NCBI GenBank assembly: GCA_902581045.1
Contig: CACHMU010000002.1
Location: 1-64,000 of the forward strand
Direction of reading: 5' to 3'
DNA length: 64,000 bases
Source of the DNA: an uncultured Fidelibacterota bacterium
GTDB taxonomy: Bacteria > Fidelibacterota > Marinisomatia > Marinisomatales > TCS55
Shown here: in pieces, positions 42,261 through 50,160 of the stretch
Numbering within the stretch: the first letter of the stretch is position 1
How the letters are laid out: every line of letters begins with the position of its first letter
The notes under the pieces: model-generated
What the model was told of the DNA's origin: nothing
What the model saw: only the letters and a program-made list of their open reading frames with translations
Database searches by the model: none
Position numbers and translations under genes: made by a program

Positions 42261-43321
42261 TCTTTCATTGCTTGAATTAAAGCATCAACCCCAGCTTCAG
42301 GCATTGCATTATATATTGATGCACGAAAACCACCTACCGAGCGATGGCCCTTTAATGTTCTTAGTCCTCGATCATTACAAAAAGATAAGAAGTCTTCTTC
42401 TTCAGACTCATTAGAAAATATAAATGGTACATTCATTATTGAACGATCTTCTTTGGCTATCGGGCTGACAAATAAAGAATTTCTTTCTATTTCTTTATAA
42501 AGCTTATCAGCTTTTAATTTATTTTTATTTTCAATAAAATCAACACCACCAATATTTTTTAACCAAACCAATGAACGATTAACGGCATATATAGCCATTA
42601 CTGGTGGCGTATTAAACATCGAATTCTTTTCAATATGTGTCCTATAGTTCATCATTGTAGGAATTTTTCGATCAATCTTATCTAAGATATCATCTCGTAT
42701 AATTAGTAAAGTCACTCCAGCTGGACCAATATTTTTCTGAGCGCCAGCATAGATCAATCCAAATTTACTTACGTCAATTCTCCTGCTAAAAATATCGGAA
42801 GACATATCTGCAATTAAGTATGCATTAGTATTGAACGGCTTAGGAAAATCATGCCACTGAGTTCCAAATATTGTGTTATTACTTGTAATATGTAAATATC
42901 TAGCATTCTCATCTTGGGTAAGTTGCTTTGGTATATGATTATATATCGATTCCTTTGATGAGCATACTATATTTACTTTACCATACAATTGAGCTTCTTT
43001 AATTGCTTTTGCGGACCAAGCACCTGTGTCAGCATAATCAGCTATCATATTTGTATCTAATAGATTCATTGGGATCATTGAAAATTGTAGAGAAGCGCCG
43101 CCCTGAAGAAATAACACATGATAATTATCTGATATATTTAACAATTGCCTGGTCAAAGATTCTGTTTCTGCTACCATCTCCACAACTGGTTTTGACCGAT
43201 GACTCATTTCCATTAAACTTTGTCCATGATCATTATAATCCTTAGACGCTTTAGATACAGCCTCTAGGACTGAAGAGTGCAGCATTGCTGGACCGGCGCT
43301 AAAATTGTATATTTTTGACAT
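42245..43321 (-). CDS. serC: Phosphoserine aminotransferase
   Basis: YNFSAGPAMLHSSVLE, LFLQGGASLQFSMIPMN, YAGAQKNIGPAGVTLLI. Confidence 0.96.
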   Translation of the reverse strand: MSKIYNFSAGPAMLHSSVLEAVSKASKDYNDHGQSLMEMSHRSKPVVEMVAETESLTRQLLNISDNYHVLFLQGGASLQFSMIPMNLLDTNMIADYADTGAWSAKAIKEAQLYGKVNIVCSSKESIYNHIPKQLTQDENARYLHITSNNTIFGTQWHDFPKPFNTNAYLIADMSSDIFSRRIDVSKFGLIYAGAQKNIGPAGVTLLIIRDDILDKIDRKIPTMMNYRTHIEKNSMFNTPPVMAIYAVNRSLVWLKNIGGVDFIENKNKLKADKLYKEIERNSLFVSPIAKEDRSIMNVPFIFSNESEEEDFLSFCNDRGLRTLKGHRSVGGFRASIYNAMPEAGVDALIQAMKDYESR

Positions 43322-43366
43322 TAAATACCTTAGATAAGGCTCTACAAATTAGCACTTAACTAAAAT

Positions 43367-43395
43367 AAAAAGCCCCCAATTATTGGGGGCTTTTT
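43367..43395. terminator. Strong intrinsic terminator
   Basis: aaaaagcccccaat-t-attgggggcttttt perfect GC hairpin with T/A tracts on both sides; lies between the Spy-like gene end and the serC start. Confidence 0.85.
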
Positions 43396-43410
43396 AACAA
43401 TTACTATAAA

Positions 43411-43917
43411 TTAAAATCGTCGTTTACCTTTTTGTTTTCCACCACGCATTGGAGGTCTATAGCTTTCTTTCATTCGTTTTTGAATTTGTTGCTTGACAGT
43501 AGGTTCAAACATTAGAAGCTTTATCTGTTGATTTGAATCCAAAATATCACCAGACTTTTTAATAAAATCAATTCTGCCTTTAGTCTTTTTTTCTTCAAAT
43601 GATTTTATATTTCCTAGAAGCCTATTAACATCAGATTTGGAAACTGTTTCGCCTTTTTTTACTTTAGTAAAAGTAGGCTCAAATAATTCCTTTTCCTCTT
43701 TGCGAATTTCCATCAATTGTTTTTGATGTGCACGCATAACAGGAAAAAACTTTTCTGCCTGACTTTGTGAAAGTTCCAAATGATCGGTCAATTTCCAGAC
43801 CATCATCATTTCCATTCTTTCACTATATTGGCCACCTGGTCCTTTTGGTTTCCCAGGTTGAGCCAATAGAAATCCTGTGGCAATTAAAAGGGTTGAAAGG
43901 ATAACATTTTTTTTCAT
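43411..43917 (-). CDS. Spy/CpxP (LTXXQ)-like periplasmic protein
   Basis: Signal peptide MKKNVILSTLLIATGFLLAQ; LTDHLELSQSQAEKFFPVMRAHQKQLMEIRKEEKELF, helical and highly charged. Confidence 0.7.
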   Translation of the reverse strand: MKKNVILSTLLIATGFLLAQPGKPKGPGGQYSERMEMMMVWKLTDHLELSQSQAEKFFPVMRAHQKQLMEIRKEEKELFEPTFTKVKKGETVSKSDVNRLLGNIKSFEEKKTKGRIDFIKKSGDILDSNQQIKLLMFEPTVKQQIQKRMKESYRPPMRGGKQKGKRRF

Positions 43918-44294
43918 TCTATACCTCTATTGTTCATAGCAATTATAGGTTCATATTGGATTTCATCCAAAAATATTATTGTTTCCCAGATATCATCGCT
44001 TGTATCAACTAAATAAGAAGCAATCTCATAAACATACTCCTCTGTTTCTGCATCCATTACTTCTAATGCTTGCAGATCATTTGATGCATAAACAGTAAAA
44101 TCATCAGTTAGTTGACTTATCGATGCAAATCCGAAGATAGCTAAAAATGCTGCTGCTGATACTCCATTCAAAAAACCAATTTTTTTCGCATATCGACGTT
44201 TAAGCTCCAAATGCAAATTATTAATAAAATTTTTCTCATCTATAGTCTGATTATGAGACTGGATGATATTTTTAAATTCTTTTTCGATATTCAT
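43914..44294 (-). CDS. Putative single-TM anti-sigma factor
   Basis: Immediately downstream of the ECF sigma gene; charged N-terminal domain, TM GFLNGVSAAAFLAIFGFASI, short extracytoplasmic domain. Confidence 0.6.
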   Translation of the reverse strand: MNIEKEFKNIIQSHNQTIDEKNFINNLHLELKRRYAKKIGFLNGVSAAAFLAIFGFASISQLTDDFTVYASNDLQALEVMDAETEEYVYEIASYLVDTSDDIWETIIFLDEIQYEPIIAMNNRGIE

Positions 44295-44297
44295 AAT

Positions 44298-44819
44298 TCA
44301 ATTCTCTAATTGATCTTTTAAGGTATTTACCGCATGATGATAATTTACCTTAGCAGAATTTTCACTTATTCCCATAACTTCGGCAATCTCTTTATACGGC
44401 TTTTCTTCCGCGATACGCATAGTTACTACTATCCTTTGCCTAGAAGGAAGTTTTGATACCGCAGCCCATAATTCTTCACGTCTCCATTCGTCCTCATTTG
44501 TAGTATCAAAATGGACTGGCTCAGGAGCTTGATCCAAGTGTAATAAGTTTCTCCATTTAGTTCTTTTAAGATACGTGTTAGACATATTTATATTTGCCCG
44601 ATAAAGATATGTTTTAAACTTTGACTGAAATCTAAATTTTTTAAGAGCTTTATACATTTTGATGAAAACATTTTGAGCTAAATCCTCTGCCTCAACGGGA
44701 TCTGCGGTGAACTTAATAAAAAAACCATAGGTTCCAGGTAGATGACGTTTAACCAATTCATTAAAAGAATCTTCATTTCCACTTTGAAATTGCTTTATTA
44801 GTTCTTCGTCCGTTTTCAT
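44298..44819 (-). CDS. ECF (RpoE-type) RNA polymerase sigma factor
   Basis: DSFNELVKRHLPGTYGFFIKFTADPVEAEDLAQNVFIKMYKAL (region 2); LPSRQRIVVTMRIAEEKPYKEIAEVMGISENSAKVNYHHAVNTLK (region 4). Confidence 0.96.
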   Translation of the reverse strand: MKTDEELIKQFQSGNEDSFNELVKRHLPGTYGFFIKFTADPVEAEDLAQNVFIKMYKALKKFRFQSKFKTYLYRANINMSNTYLKRTKWRNLLHLDQAPEPVHFDTTNEDEWRREELWAAVSKLPSRQRIVVTMRIAEEKPYKEIAEVMGISENSAKVNYHHAVNTLKDQLEN

Positions 44820-44831
44820 GCATATACCTAC

Positions 44832-44859
44832 TTAGACAAGTAAACGATTAAAAAGTTAA
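44832..44859 (-). promoter_or_regulatory. Predicted ECF-sigma promoter of the sigma-factor operon
   Basis: Minus strand TTAAC TTTTTAATCGTTTACT TGTCTAA; AAC and TGTCTAA separated by 16 nt, as in the two other copies in this window. Confidence 0.7.
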
Positions 44860-44870
44860 AATGTTCATGT

Positions 44871-44907
44871 AAAAAAAAAGGCTATTTCAATCTATTGAAA
44901 TAGCCTT
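44871..44907 (-). terminator. Intrinsic terminator downstream of LTxxQ lipoprotein 1
   Basis: Minus strand AAGGCTATTTCAAT-AG-ATTGAAATAGCCTT perfect 14-bp stem followed by a T tract. Confidence 0.9.
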
Positions 44908-44934
44908 AAAACTAAATGTAATGATATAGCCTAA

Positions 44935-45897
44935 TTATTTTTTGCCGGTACCATCACGGCCATCCTTATCTTTACCATCTCTTTTTCCACTGCAATGTTT
45001 TGAATATTGCATACTTAATGCTGTATAAATTTTTATAATTTCAATTTGTTTGTCGCTAAAGAGAGCTTCAATTTTACTATTTCTGTCTGCAATTAGTTGT
45101 TGCAGAGATTTTTTGATATCTTCTCTACTCATCTTTTCAGCTTTTGCTTTTTCCATTAAAGCTTTTTGTGCATCTGCAGATTCCTTATTAATTGCATCTA
45201 AAGATGTTTCTTGATCTGATGTCATTTCTAATGCGCCGACCATAGCATCGCGCTCTGCTTTTCTCATTGCATCCATTTTTTGTTTCATTTCAGCAAGCAT
45301 AGCATCAATTTTTGCTTTTTGCTCATCTGTTAACAATGCTTCAATTTCTGCAAGCATAGCGGTTTCAAGTGCTTCTAGTTCAACTCTTGCATCATCCCTA
45401 CTTAAAGTGCCAGCTTTTACTTTTTGCATTACGGCACCCATTTGAGCTCTATAAGACTCTGAAATAGACCGTAGAGCCAATTTTTGATTGTCGTCTAAAA
45501 CAGAATATATCATTTTCAAATCTGCTCCACCACGTTGATCGCCTCCAGGACCTTTACCACCACGATCAGCAACACTAGTACCATATAAATAAGGCACCAG
45601 CTGATCATTCATCCAACCAAAAAGTCTTTCTTTTTCATCATCAGAGAGTGAAGTTTGTAGCTCAGCTGATACTTTCCATAAAAAGCCTGGCTCACGGTGT
45701 TTCCCATTTTTCCCGTGACGATTTAAAGCATCATTTAATGAATTCAAACTACTTTTACTTAGACCAATATCTGAATCTAATCCTTGGGATAATGCAAGAA
45801 GATCAGGGTCCTCAACTAGGATATCTTCTTTATTTAATTTTTCACAACCAATCATTGCAAAAAAGACAACTAAAAGAAATAATGATAGTTTTTTCAT
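44935..45897 (-). CDS. Lipoprotein with repeated Spy/LTxxQ-like motifs (paralogue 1)
   Basis: Lipobox FFAMIGC from internal start MKKLSLFLLVV (the track ORF runs to 45987); SLSDDEKERLF, VLDDNQKLAL, LLTDEQKAKI, MTSDQETSL, LFSDKQIEII. Confidence 0.8.
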   Translation of the reverse strand: MKKLSLFLLVVFFAMIGCEKLNKEDILVEDPDLLALSQGLDSDIGLSKSSLNSLNDALNRHGKNGKHREPGFLWKVSAELQTSLSDDEKERLFGWMNDQLVPYLYGTSVADRGGKGPGGDQRGGADLKMIYSVLDDNQKLALRSISESYRAQMGAVMQKVKAGTLSRDDARVELEALETAMLAEIEALLTDEQKAKIDAMLAEMKQKMDAMRKAERDAMVGALEMTSDQETSLDAINKESADAQKALMEKAKAEKMSREDIKKSLQQLIADRNSKIEALFSDKQIEIIKIYTALSMQYSKHCSGKRDGKDKDGRDGTGKK

Positions 45898-45940
45898 AAG
45901 GCTTCCTATTTTTCCTAAATAAATTATTATACGCAGTGTT

Positions 45941-45968
45941 TTAGATAAAATATACTTTATTAAGTTAA
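45941..45968 (-). promoter_or_regulatory. Predicted ECF-sigma promoter of LTxxQ lipoprotein 1
   Basis: Minus strand TTAAC TTAATAAAGTATATTT TATCTAA; 16-nt AAC-to-TATCTAA spacer, 44 nt upstream of the ATG. Confidence 0.7.
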
Positions 45969-45985
45969 CATTTTTTTCCCTAATC

Positions 45986-46021
45986 AAAAAGAGCTGAACT
46001 ATAAAATAGTTCAGCTCTTTT
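45986..46021. terminator. Intrinsic terminator downstream of LTxxQ lipoprotein 2
   Basis: aaaagagctgaactat-aaa-atagttcagctctttt perfect stem with A/T tracts. Confidence 0.9.
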
Positions 46022-46052
46022 AATTAACTTATTTAAAGAGATTGTAAAAAAT

Positions 46053-47000
46053 CTAACCTTTACTTCCCTTTTTACCACCACGCATTTTTCCTTTTCCACT
46101 TTTATGCTTTTTCATACGAATCTCAAGAGCCTTATAAATTTTAATGATTTCTAATTGATTATCATCAAAAATGTTTGACATCTTTTCATTCTTAGTTGCA
46201 AAAATAGTTTTTAATCCTTCTCTTAATGTATCTTTATCTATATCACCATTTTTTGCTTTCTCAAAAAGACCCTTGGCCGCATCTCTTGCTTCTTGATTCG
46301 CAGTATCAAATTCAGATACCTGGCCTGAGGTCATTTCAAGGATAGCGATCATTACAGCTTTTGATGAGTCTTTATACGCTTGACGTTTAGCTTGATGATC
46401 CGCTTTATTCTGCTCAAGTTCAGCTTTTTGTTCATCAGTAAGTAGCGCATCAACTTCAGCCTTCATCGCTTCTCTTAAAGCATCCAGTTCGGCCTTAGCA
46501 TCTCCTTTAGATAGATTGCCATCTTTCACTTGCTCATGGACTGCTTTAAATTTTTCTTTATAAGCAACAATAATAGCTTTAAAAGTTACTTTTTGCTCAT
46601 CAGTCAGAACCTTAACAATACCACTAAATTCGCTACGATTTTTTCCGCCTTTCTTTCCTTTACCTTTTTTCCCTTTTGGATTACCAAATAATGGGATTTC
46701 TTTTTCTTCCATTTTTTCAAATAGGCGTGCTTTCTCTTCATCAGATAACTTATCAGCTAGTTCATCAGCAACTTTCCATAAGAACCCTGGTTCACGATGC
46801 TTTCCACCACGACCATGCTTATTTAAAATGCCATTAACTTCATTGGCAGATGTTTTACTTAGTCCAAGGTCCGATGATAATTCGGATGAGAAGTCTTGTA
46901 ATTCTGAATTGTCTAGTTCAACTCGATCATCAACCATTGGATTATCACAACCAATAGTCATTAGAAGTAGAGTTGAGATTGGCAAGATTAGTCTTTTCAT
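46053..47000 (-). CDS. Lipoprotein with repeated Spy/LTxxQ-like motifs (paralogue 2)
   Basis: Lipobox LLMTIGC; shares LNKHGRGGKHREPGFLWKVADEL and QLEIIKIYKAL with the neighbouring paralogue; KLSDEEKARLF, VLTDEQKVTFK, LLTDEQKAEL, MTSGQVSEF, IFDDNQLEII. Confidence 0.8.
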   Translation of the reverse strand: MKRLILPISTLLLMTIGCDNPMVDDRVELDNSELQDFSSELSSDLGLSKTSANEVNGILNKHGRGGKHREPGFLWKVADELADKLSDEEKARLFEKMEEKEIPLFGNPKGKKGKGKKGGKNRSEFSGIVKVLTDEQKVTFKAIIVAYKEKFKAVHEQVKDGNLSKGDAKAELDALREAMKAEVDALLTDEQKAELEQNKADHQAKRQAYKDSSKAVMIAILEMTSGQVSEFDTANQEARDAAKGLFEKAKNGDIDKDTLREGLKTIFATKNEKMSNIFDDNQLEIIKIYKALEIRMKKHKSGKGKMRGGKKGSKG

Positions 47001-47047
47001 AATTTACTTCCTTTTTTTCCTTTTATTAGTTTCATTCATTTAGCCAA

Positions 47048-47075
47048 TTAGATAATAGTTTTATTCAAAGGTTAA
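47048..47075 (-). promoter_or_regulatory. Predicted ECF-sigma promoter of LTxxQ lipoprotein 2
   Basis: Minus strand TTAAC CTTTGAATAAAACTAT TATCTAA; 16-nt AAC-to-TATCTAA spacer, 48 nt upstream of the ATG. Confidence 0.7.
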
Positions 47076-47147
47076 AAAAATTAATAATAATAGATTGAAA
47101 TATCGACGAAATATTTTTTATCAAAAACTATTTTACTAACTTCTATA

Positions 47148-50100
47148 ATGCCATATTCATATGGAAACTTTAAAGCAAGTCAAAGTCAAGATGAGGCCAT
47201 CAAAAGACCCCCTTCACCTTTGATGCTTATTGCTGGAGCTGGAACAGGGAAAACATCCACTCTCCTTCATCGTATCCGCCATCTAATTAATTCTAAAACG
47301 ATAGAACCAGATAATACTTTACTACTTACTTTTACTGATAAAGCTACTGCTGAAGCACATGATACTTTAAAATCTATTTTAGGAGATCAAACAGATTCCG
47401 TTTTTGTAGGGACGTTTCATAGTTTTTGCCATTTCATCATGCGAAGATACGGATCAGAAAATAATAGTGATGATATTCTTTGGGATAAAAGCGATGGGCT
47501 TTATCACCTTACAAATAATTTTGATAAAATGACCTTTATCAAATCTAGTACATTCCTTGAGAACCCATTAAGAACAATACAAGAATCTTTCATGCCATTT
47601 TTTGGACATCTGAGCGATGAATTGCTATCCTATAACGAACTCAAAAAGAAATTGAATAGTATCGAACTTTCTAAAGAATGGATCAATACTAATTTCCCAG
47701 GAATCAACCTCGAAGATACAAACATAGATGAGATAAATTACCAATTACAAGATTTAGTGAATGCTTATGCATTCTATAAACAATTAAAGTCTGATAACAA
47801 TGCATTAGATTTTGGAGATATGATTATTGGTTGTTATAAACTACTTAATAATGATCTAAAAGCTTTAAAAGAGGTACGAAAACAGTTTAAACATATTTTT
47901 ATCGATGAATATCAAGATAATAATTACGCTCTTAATAAGATTATTGATCTAATTATGGATAAAAGACCAAGTATCACTGTTGTAGGAGATGAAGATCAAT
48001 GTATATATTCATTTCGCGGTGCGAATTATCATAATATTTCAGATTTCAGACATCGATACAAATCTCAATCAAATTATGCAGAAATTACTCTGATTGAAAA
48101 TCGACGCTCAACACAACAAATTTTAAACTTAGCCAACTCTACAATTATTAATAATCCTAATAGAACACCTAAGGTTTTAAAGAGTCTTGATGAAAAAATA
48201 AAAACTGGCCCCAACCCATCATGGATTCAGGCAAATAAAAAAGAAACTTTGGAGCAGCTCCCTAATCTAATACATTCTCTAATTAATAATGGAGAAGCAC
48301 TATATGGTGACATTGCCGTTATTTGTCGTGGGTGGGGAAATGTTACAGCTATATCTGATGCAATGCAAAAGTCTGCAATCCCTGTTGATATCCATATTGA
48401 AAAATTTTTTGATGTCCCAATTGTGAAAGATGTTTTGTCTTGGTCTCATCTAATCTTAAAAAATGAAAAATCCGATGTTGCGCTTTACCGAATATTAAAA
48501 CAATACCTTGGCCAAGAATGGACAACAAGTTTTTTTCAATCAGTCGAATGTACATCAATTGATAAAAAATTAATTCAACTTGAAAAAATTAAAAAAGATT
48601 CAAATCATATTTTATTTGTGATTGAATCAATATCAAATCTTCAAATAGCTTATCAAAAAACACTCAAAGCTGATGAAATGGTATGGGAAATTCTCAAAAC
48701 TTTAAAGCATTCACCTTTAGTGAAAAACTTACGTAGTCATTATAGACATTCTCATAGGTTAAACTTAGCCAATGCTGGAAAAATTTTAGATATTGCAGAA
48801 AAATTTGTAAATAAAAATCCAAATGGTAATTTAAATAATTGGATAAGATATATGGATGTTATGGCTTTAGATAAAAACCAAAATGCAGCCCAGCCTGATA
48901 TTAATAATAAGAATCTAGCAGTTCAGGTTATGTCAATCCATCAAAGTAAAGGTCTTCAATTCCCAATAGTAATGATGCCATTCCTTTACAGCGGTAGTTT
49001 CCCAAGTAATTTGAAACGTCCTCGAATTATAAATCGTCCTCCAAAGTCATGGACGGCCTGGGGAAAAAATATAGATGAAGAAATTAAAGAATTACATCTG
49101 CAGGAAGAAAGAAGAGTCTTTTATGTGGGAATTACAAGGGCAGAAAAACAGCTATTTTTATTTGGGCCAACTACAAAACAATCTCTTTTTATAAAAGAAT
49201 TAGAAAGTTTAAATCCACAACCTATGGAGATAAAAGAAATGGATAATCATCCAAAAAAACAGTTTTCATTGAATGAAAAACAACAACAATTATTGGCTAA
49301 TCTTAATCGAGAGATCGCTGCAAATCAAATAAATAATGCACGAGAGATTCTATCTGAGATAGAAAAAAATACAATTACAAATGATAAATCAGTCAATAAT
49401 TATAAATTTGCATCTAGTTCAAAACTTAAGCTATCATCAAGCAAAATTAGTACATACAATACTTGTTCCTATAAGTATAGATTAAAATATATTGATAAGG
49501 TACCTGAGCAAAGAACTCGAGCTAGTTCTGAGTTTGGCTCGATTATGCATTCTATATTAGAAGAGTATCATTCTCTTCCTAAAGAAGAACAATTAAAGGA
49601 TAAACTTTTGGAATTATTAGATAAGCATTGGCGTGAAAATTCCTTTGAGTATCGCTTACGCGCAGATGAATTCAAAAAACAGGGTATAGAATTATTATCT
49701 AATTATTATGAATATATAAATAAAAATCAACCTAATGTAGTTGGAGTAGAGAAACATTTCTCTTACGATATAGATGATATAAATGTAAGTATTTCAGGGA
49801 AAATTGATCGAATTGATGAGAATGATGGCTTTTTAAATATAATTGATTATAAAACTAGCCGTAAAAAAGAAAAAGCATCTAAAAATATGCAAATGGCACT
49901 TTACACTGAAGCAATAATTAGTAATGCTTTTCCAGATATTAAAGGTAATGCTGGCCAAGCAATCCTTCATTATTTACGATTTGATGATGATCCAATTTCT
50001 TCACATAAGTTTACAAGTGATGAATTAGAAGAAAATAAACAGAAAATTCGAAAAATTGCCCAAGGAATAAGAAATGGTGAATTTGAGACAAATAAAAACG

Positions 50101-50159
50101 ACTTTATATGCAAAAACTGCGATTATAAAGATTTTCTATGTCCAGCATGGGAAGAATAA
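47148..50159 (+). CDS. UvrD/PcrA-like SF1A helicase fused to C-terminal PD-(D/E)XK Fe-S nuclease
   Basis: Walker A IAGAGTGKTSTLLHRI; IFIDEYQDNNYAL; VMSIHQSKGLQFPIV; YVGITRAEKQLFLFG; C-terminal YNTCSYKYRLKYI...GKIDRIDENDGFLNIIDYKTSRK...ICKNCDYKDFLC. Confidence 0.92.
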   Translation: MPYSYGNFKASQSQDEAIKRPPSPLMLIAGAGTGKTSTLLHRIRHLINSKTIEPDNTLLLTFTDKATAEAHDTLKSILGDQTDSVFVGTFHSFCHFIMRRYGSENNSDDILWDKSDGLYHLTNNFDKMTFIKSSTFLENPLRTIQESFMPFFGHLSDELLSYNELKKKLNSIELSKEWINTNFPGINLEDTNIDEINYQLQDLVNAYAFYKQLKSDNNALDFGDMIIGCYKLLNNDLKALKEVRKQFKHIFIDEYQDNNYALNKIIDLIMDKRPSITVVGDEDQCIYSFRGANYHNISDFRHRYKSQSNYAEITLIENRRSTQQILNLANSTIINNPNRTPKVLKSLDEKIKTGPNPSWIQANKKETLEQLPNLIHSLINNGEALYGDIAVICRGWGNVTAISDAMQKSAIPVDIHIEKFFDVPIVKDVLSWSHLILKNEKSDVALYRILKQYLGQEWTTSFFQSVECTSIDKKLIQLEKIKKDSNHILFVIESISNLQIAYQKTLKADEMVWEILKTLKHSPLVKNLRSHYRHSHRLNLANAGKILDIAEKFVNKNPNGNLNNWIRYMDVMALDKNQNAAQPDINNKNLAVQVMSIHQSKGLQFPIVMMPFLYSGSFPSNLKRPRIINRPPKSWTAWGKNIDEEIKELHLQEERRVFYVGITRAEKQLFLFGPTTKQSLFIKELESLNPQPMEIKEMDNHPKKQFSLNEKQQQLLANLNREIAANQINNAREILSEIEKNTITNDKSVNNYKFASSSKLKLSSSKISTYNTCSYKYRLKYIDKVPEQRTRASSEFGSIMHSILEEYHSLPKEEQLKDKLLELLDKHWRENSFEYRLRADEFKKQGIELLSNYYEYINKNQPNVVGVEKHFSYDIDDINVSISGKIDRIDENDGFLNIIDYKTSRKKEKASKNMQMALYTEAIISNAFPDIKGNAGQAILHYLRFDDDPISSHKFTSDELEENKQKIRKIAQGIRNGEFETNKNDFICKNCDYKDFLCPAWEE

Positions 50160-50160
50160 A

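Noticed and set aside
45921-45932. TATAATAAT-like sigma-70 -10 box upstream of lipoprotein 1
   Set aside because: AT-rich background makes such boxes common, and no matched -35 was evident; the ECF-like motif repeated three times is better supported.
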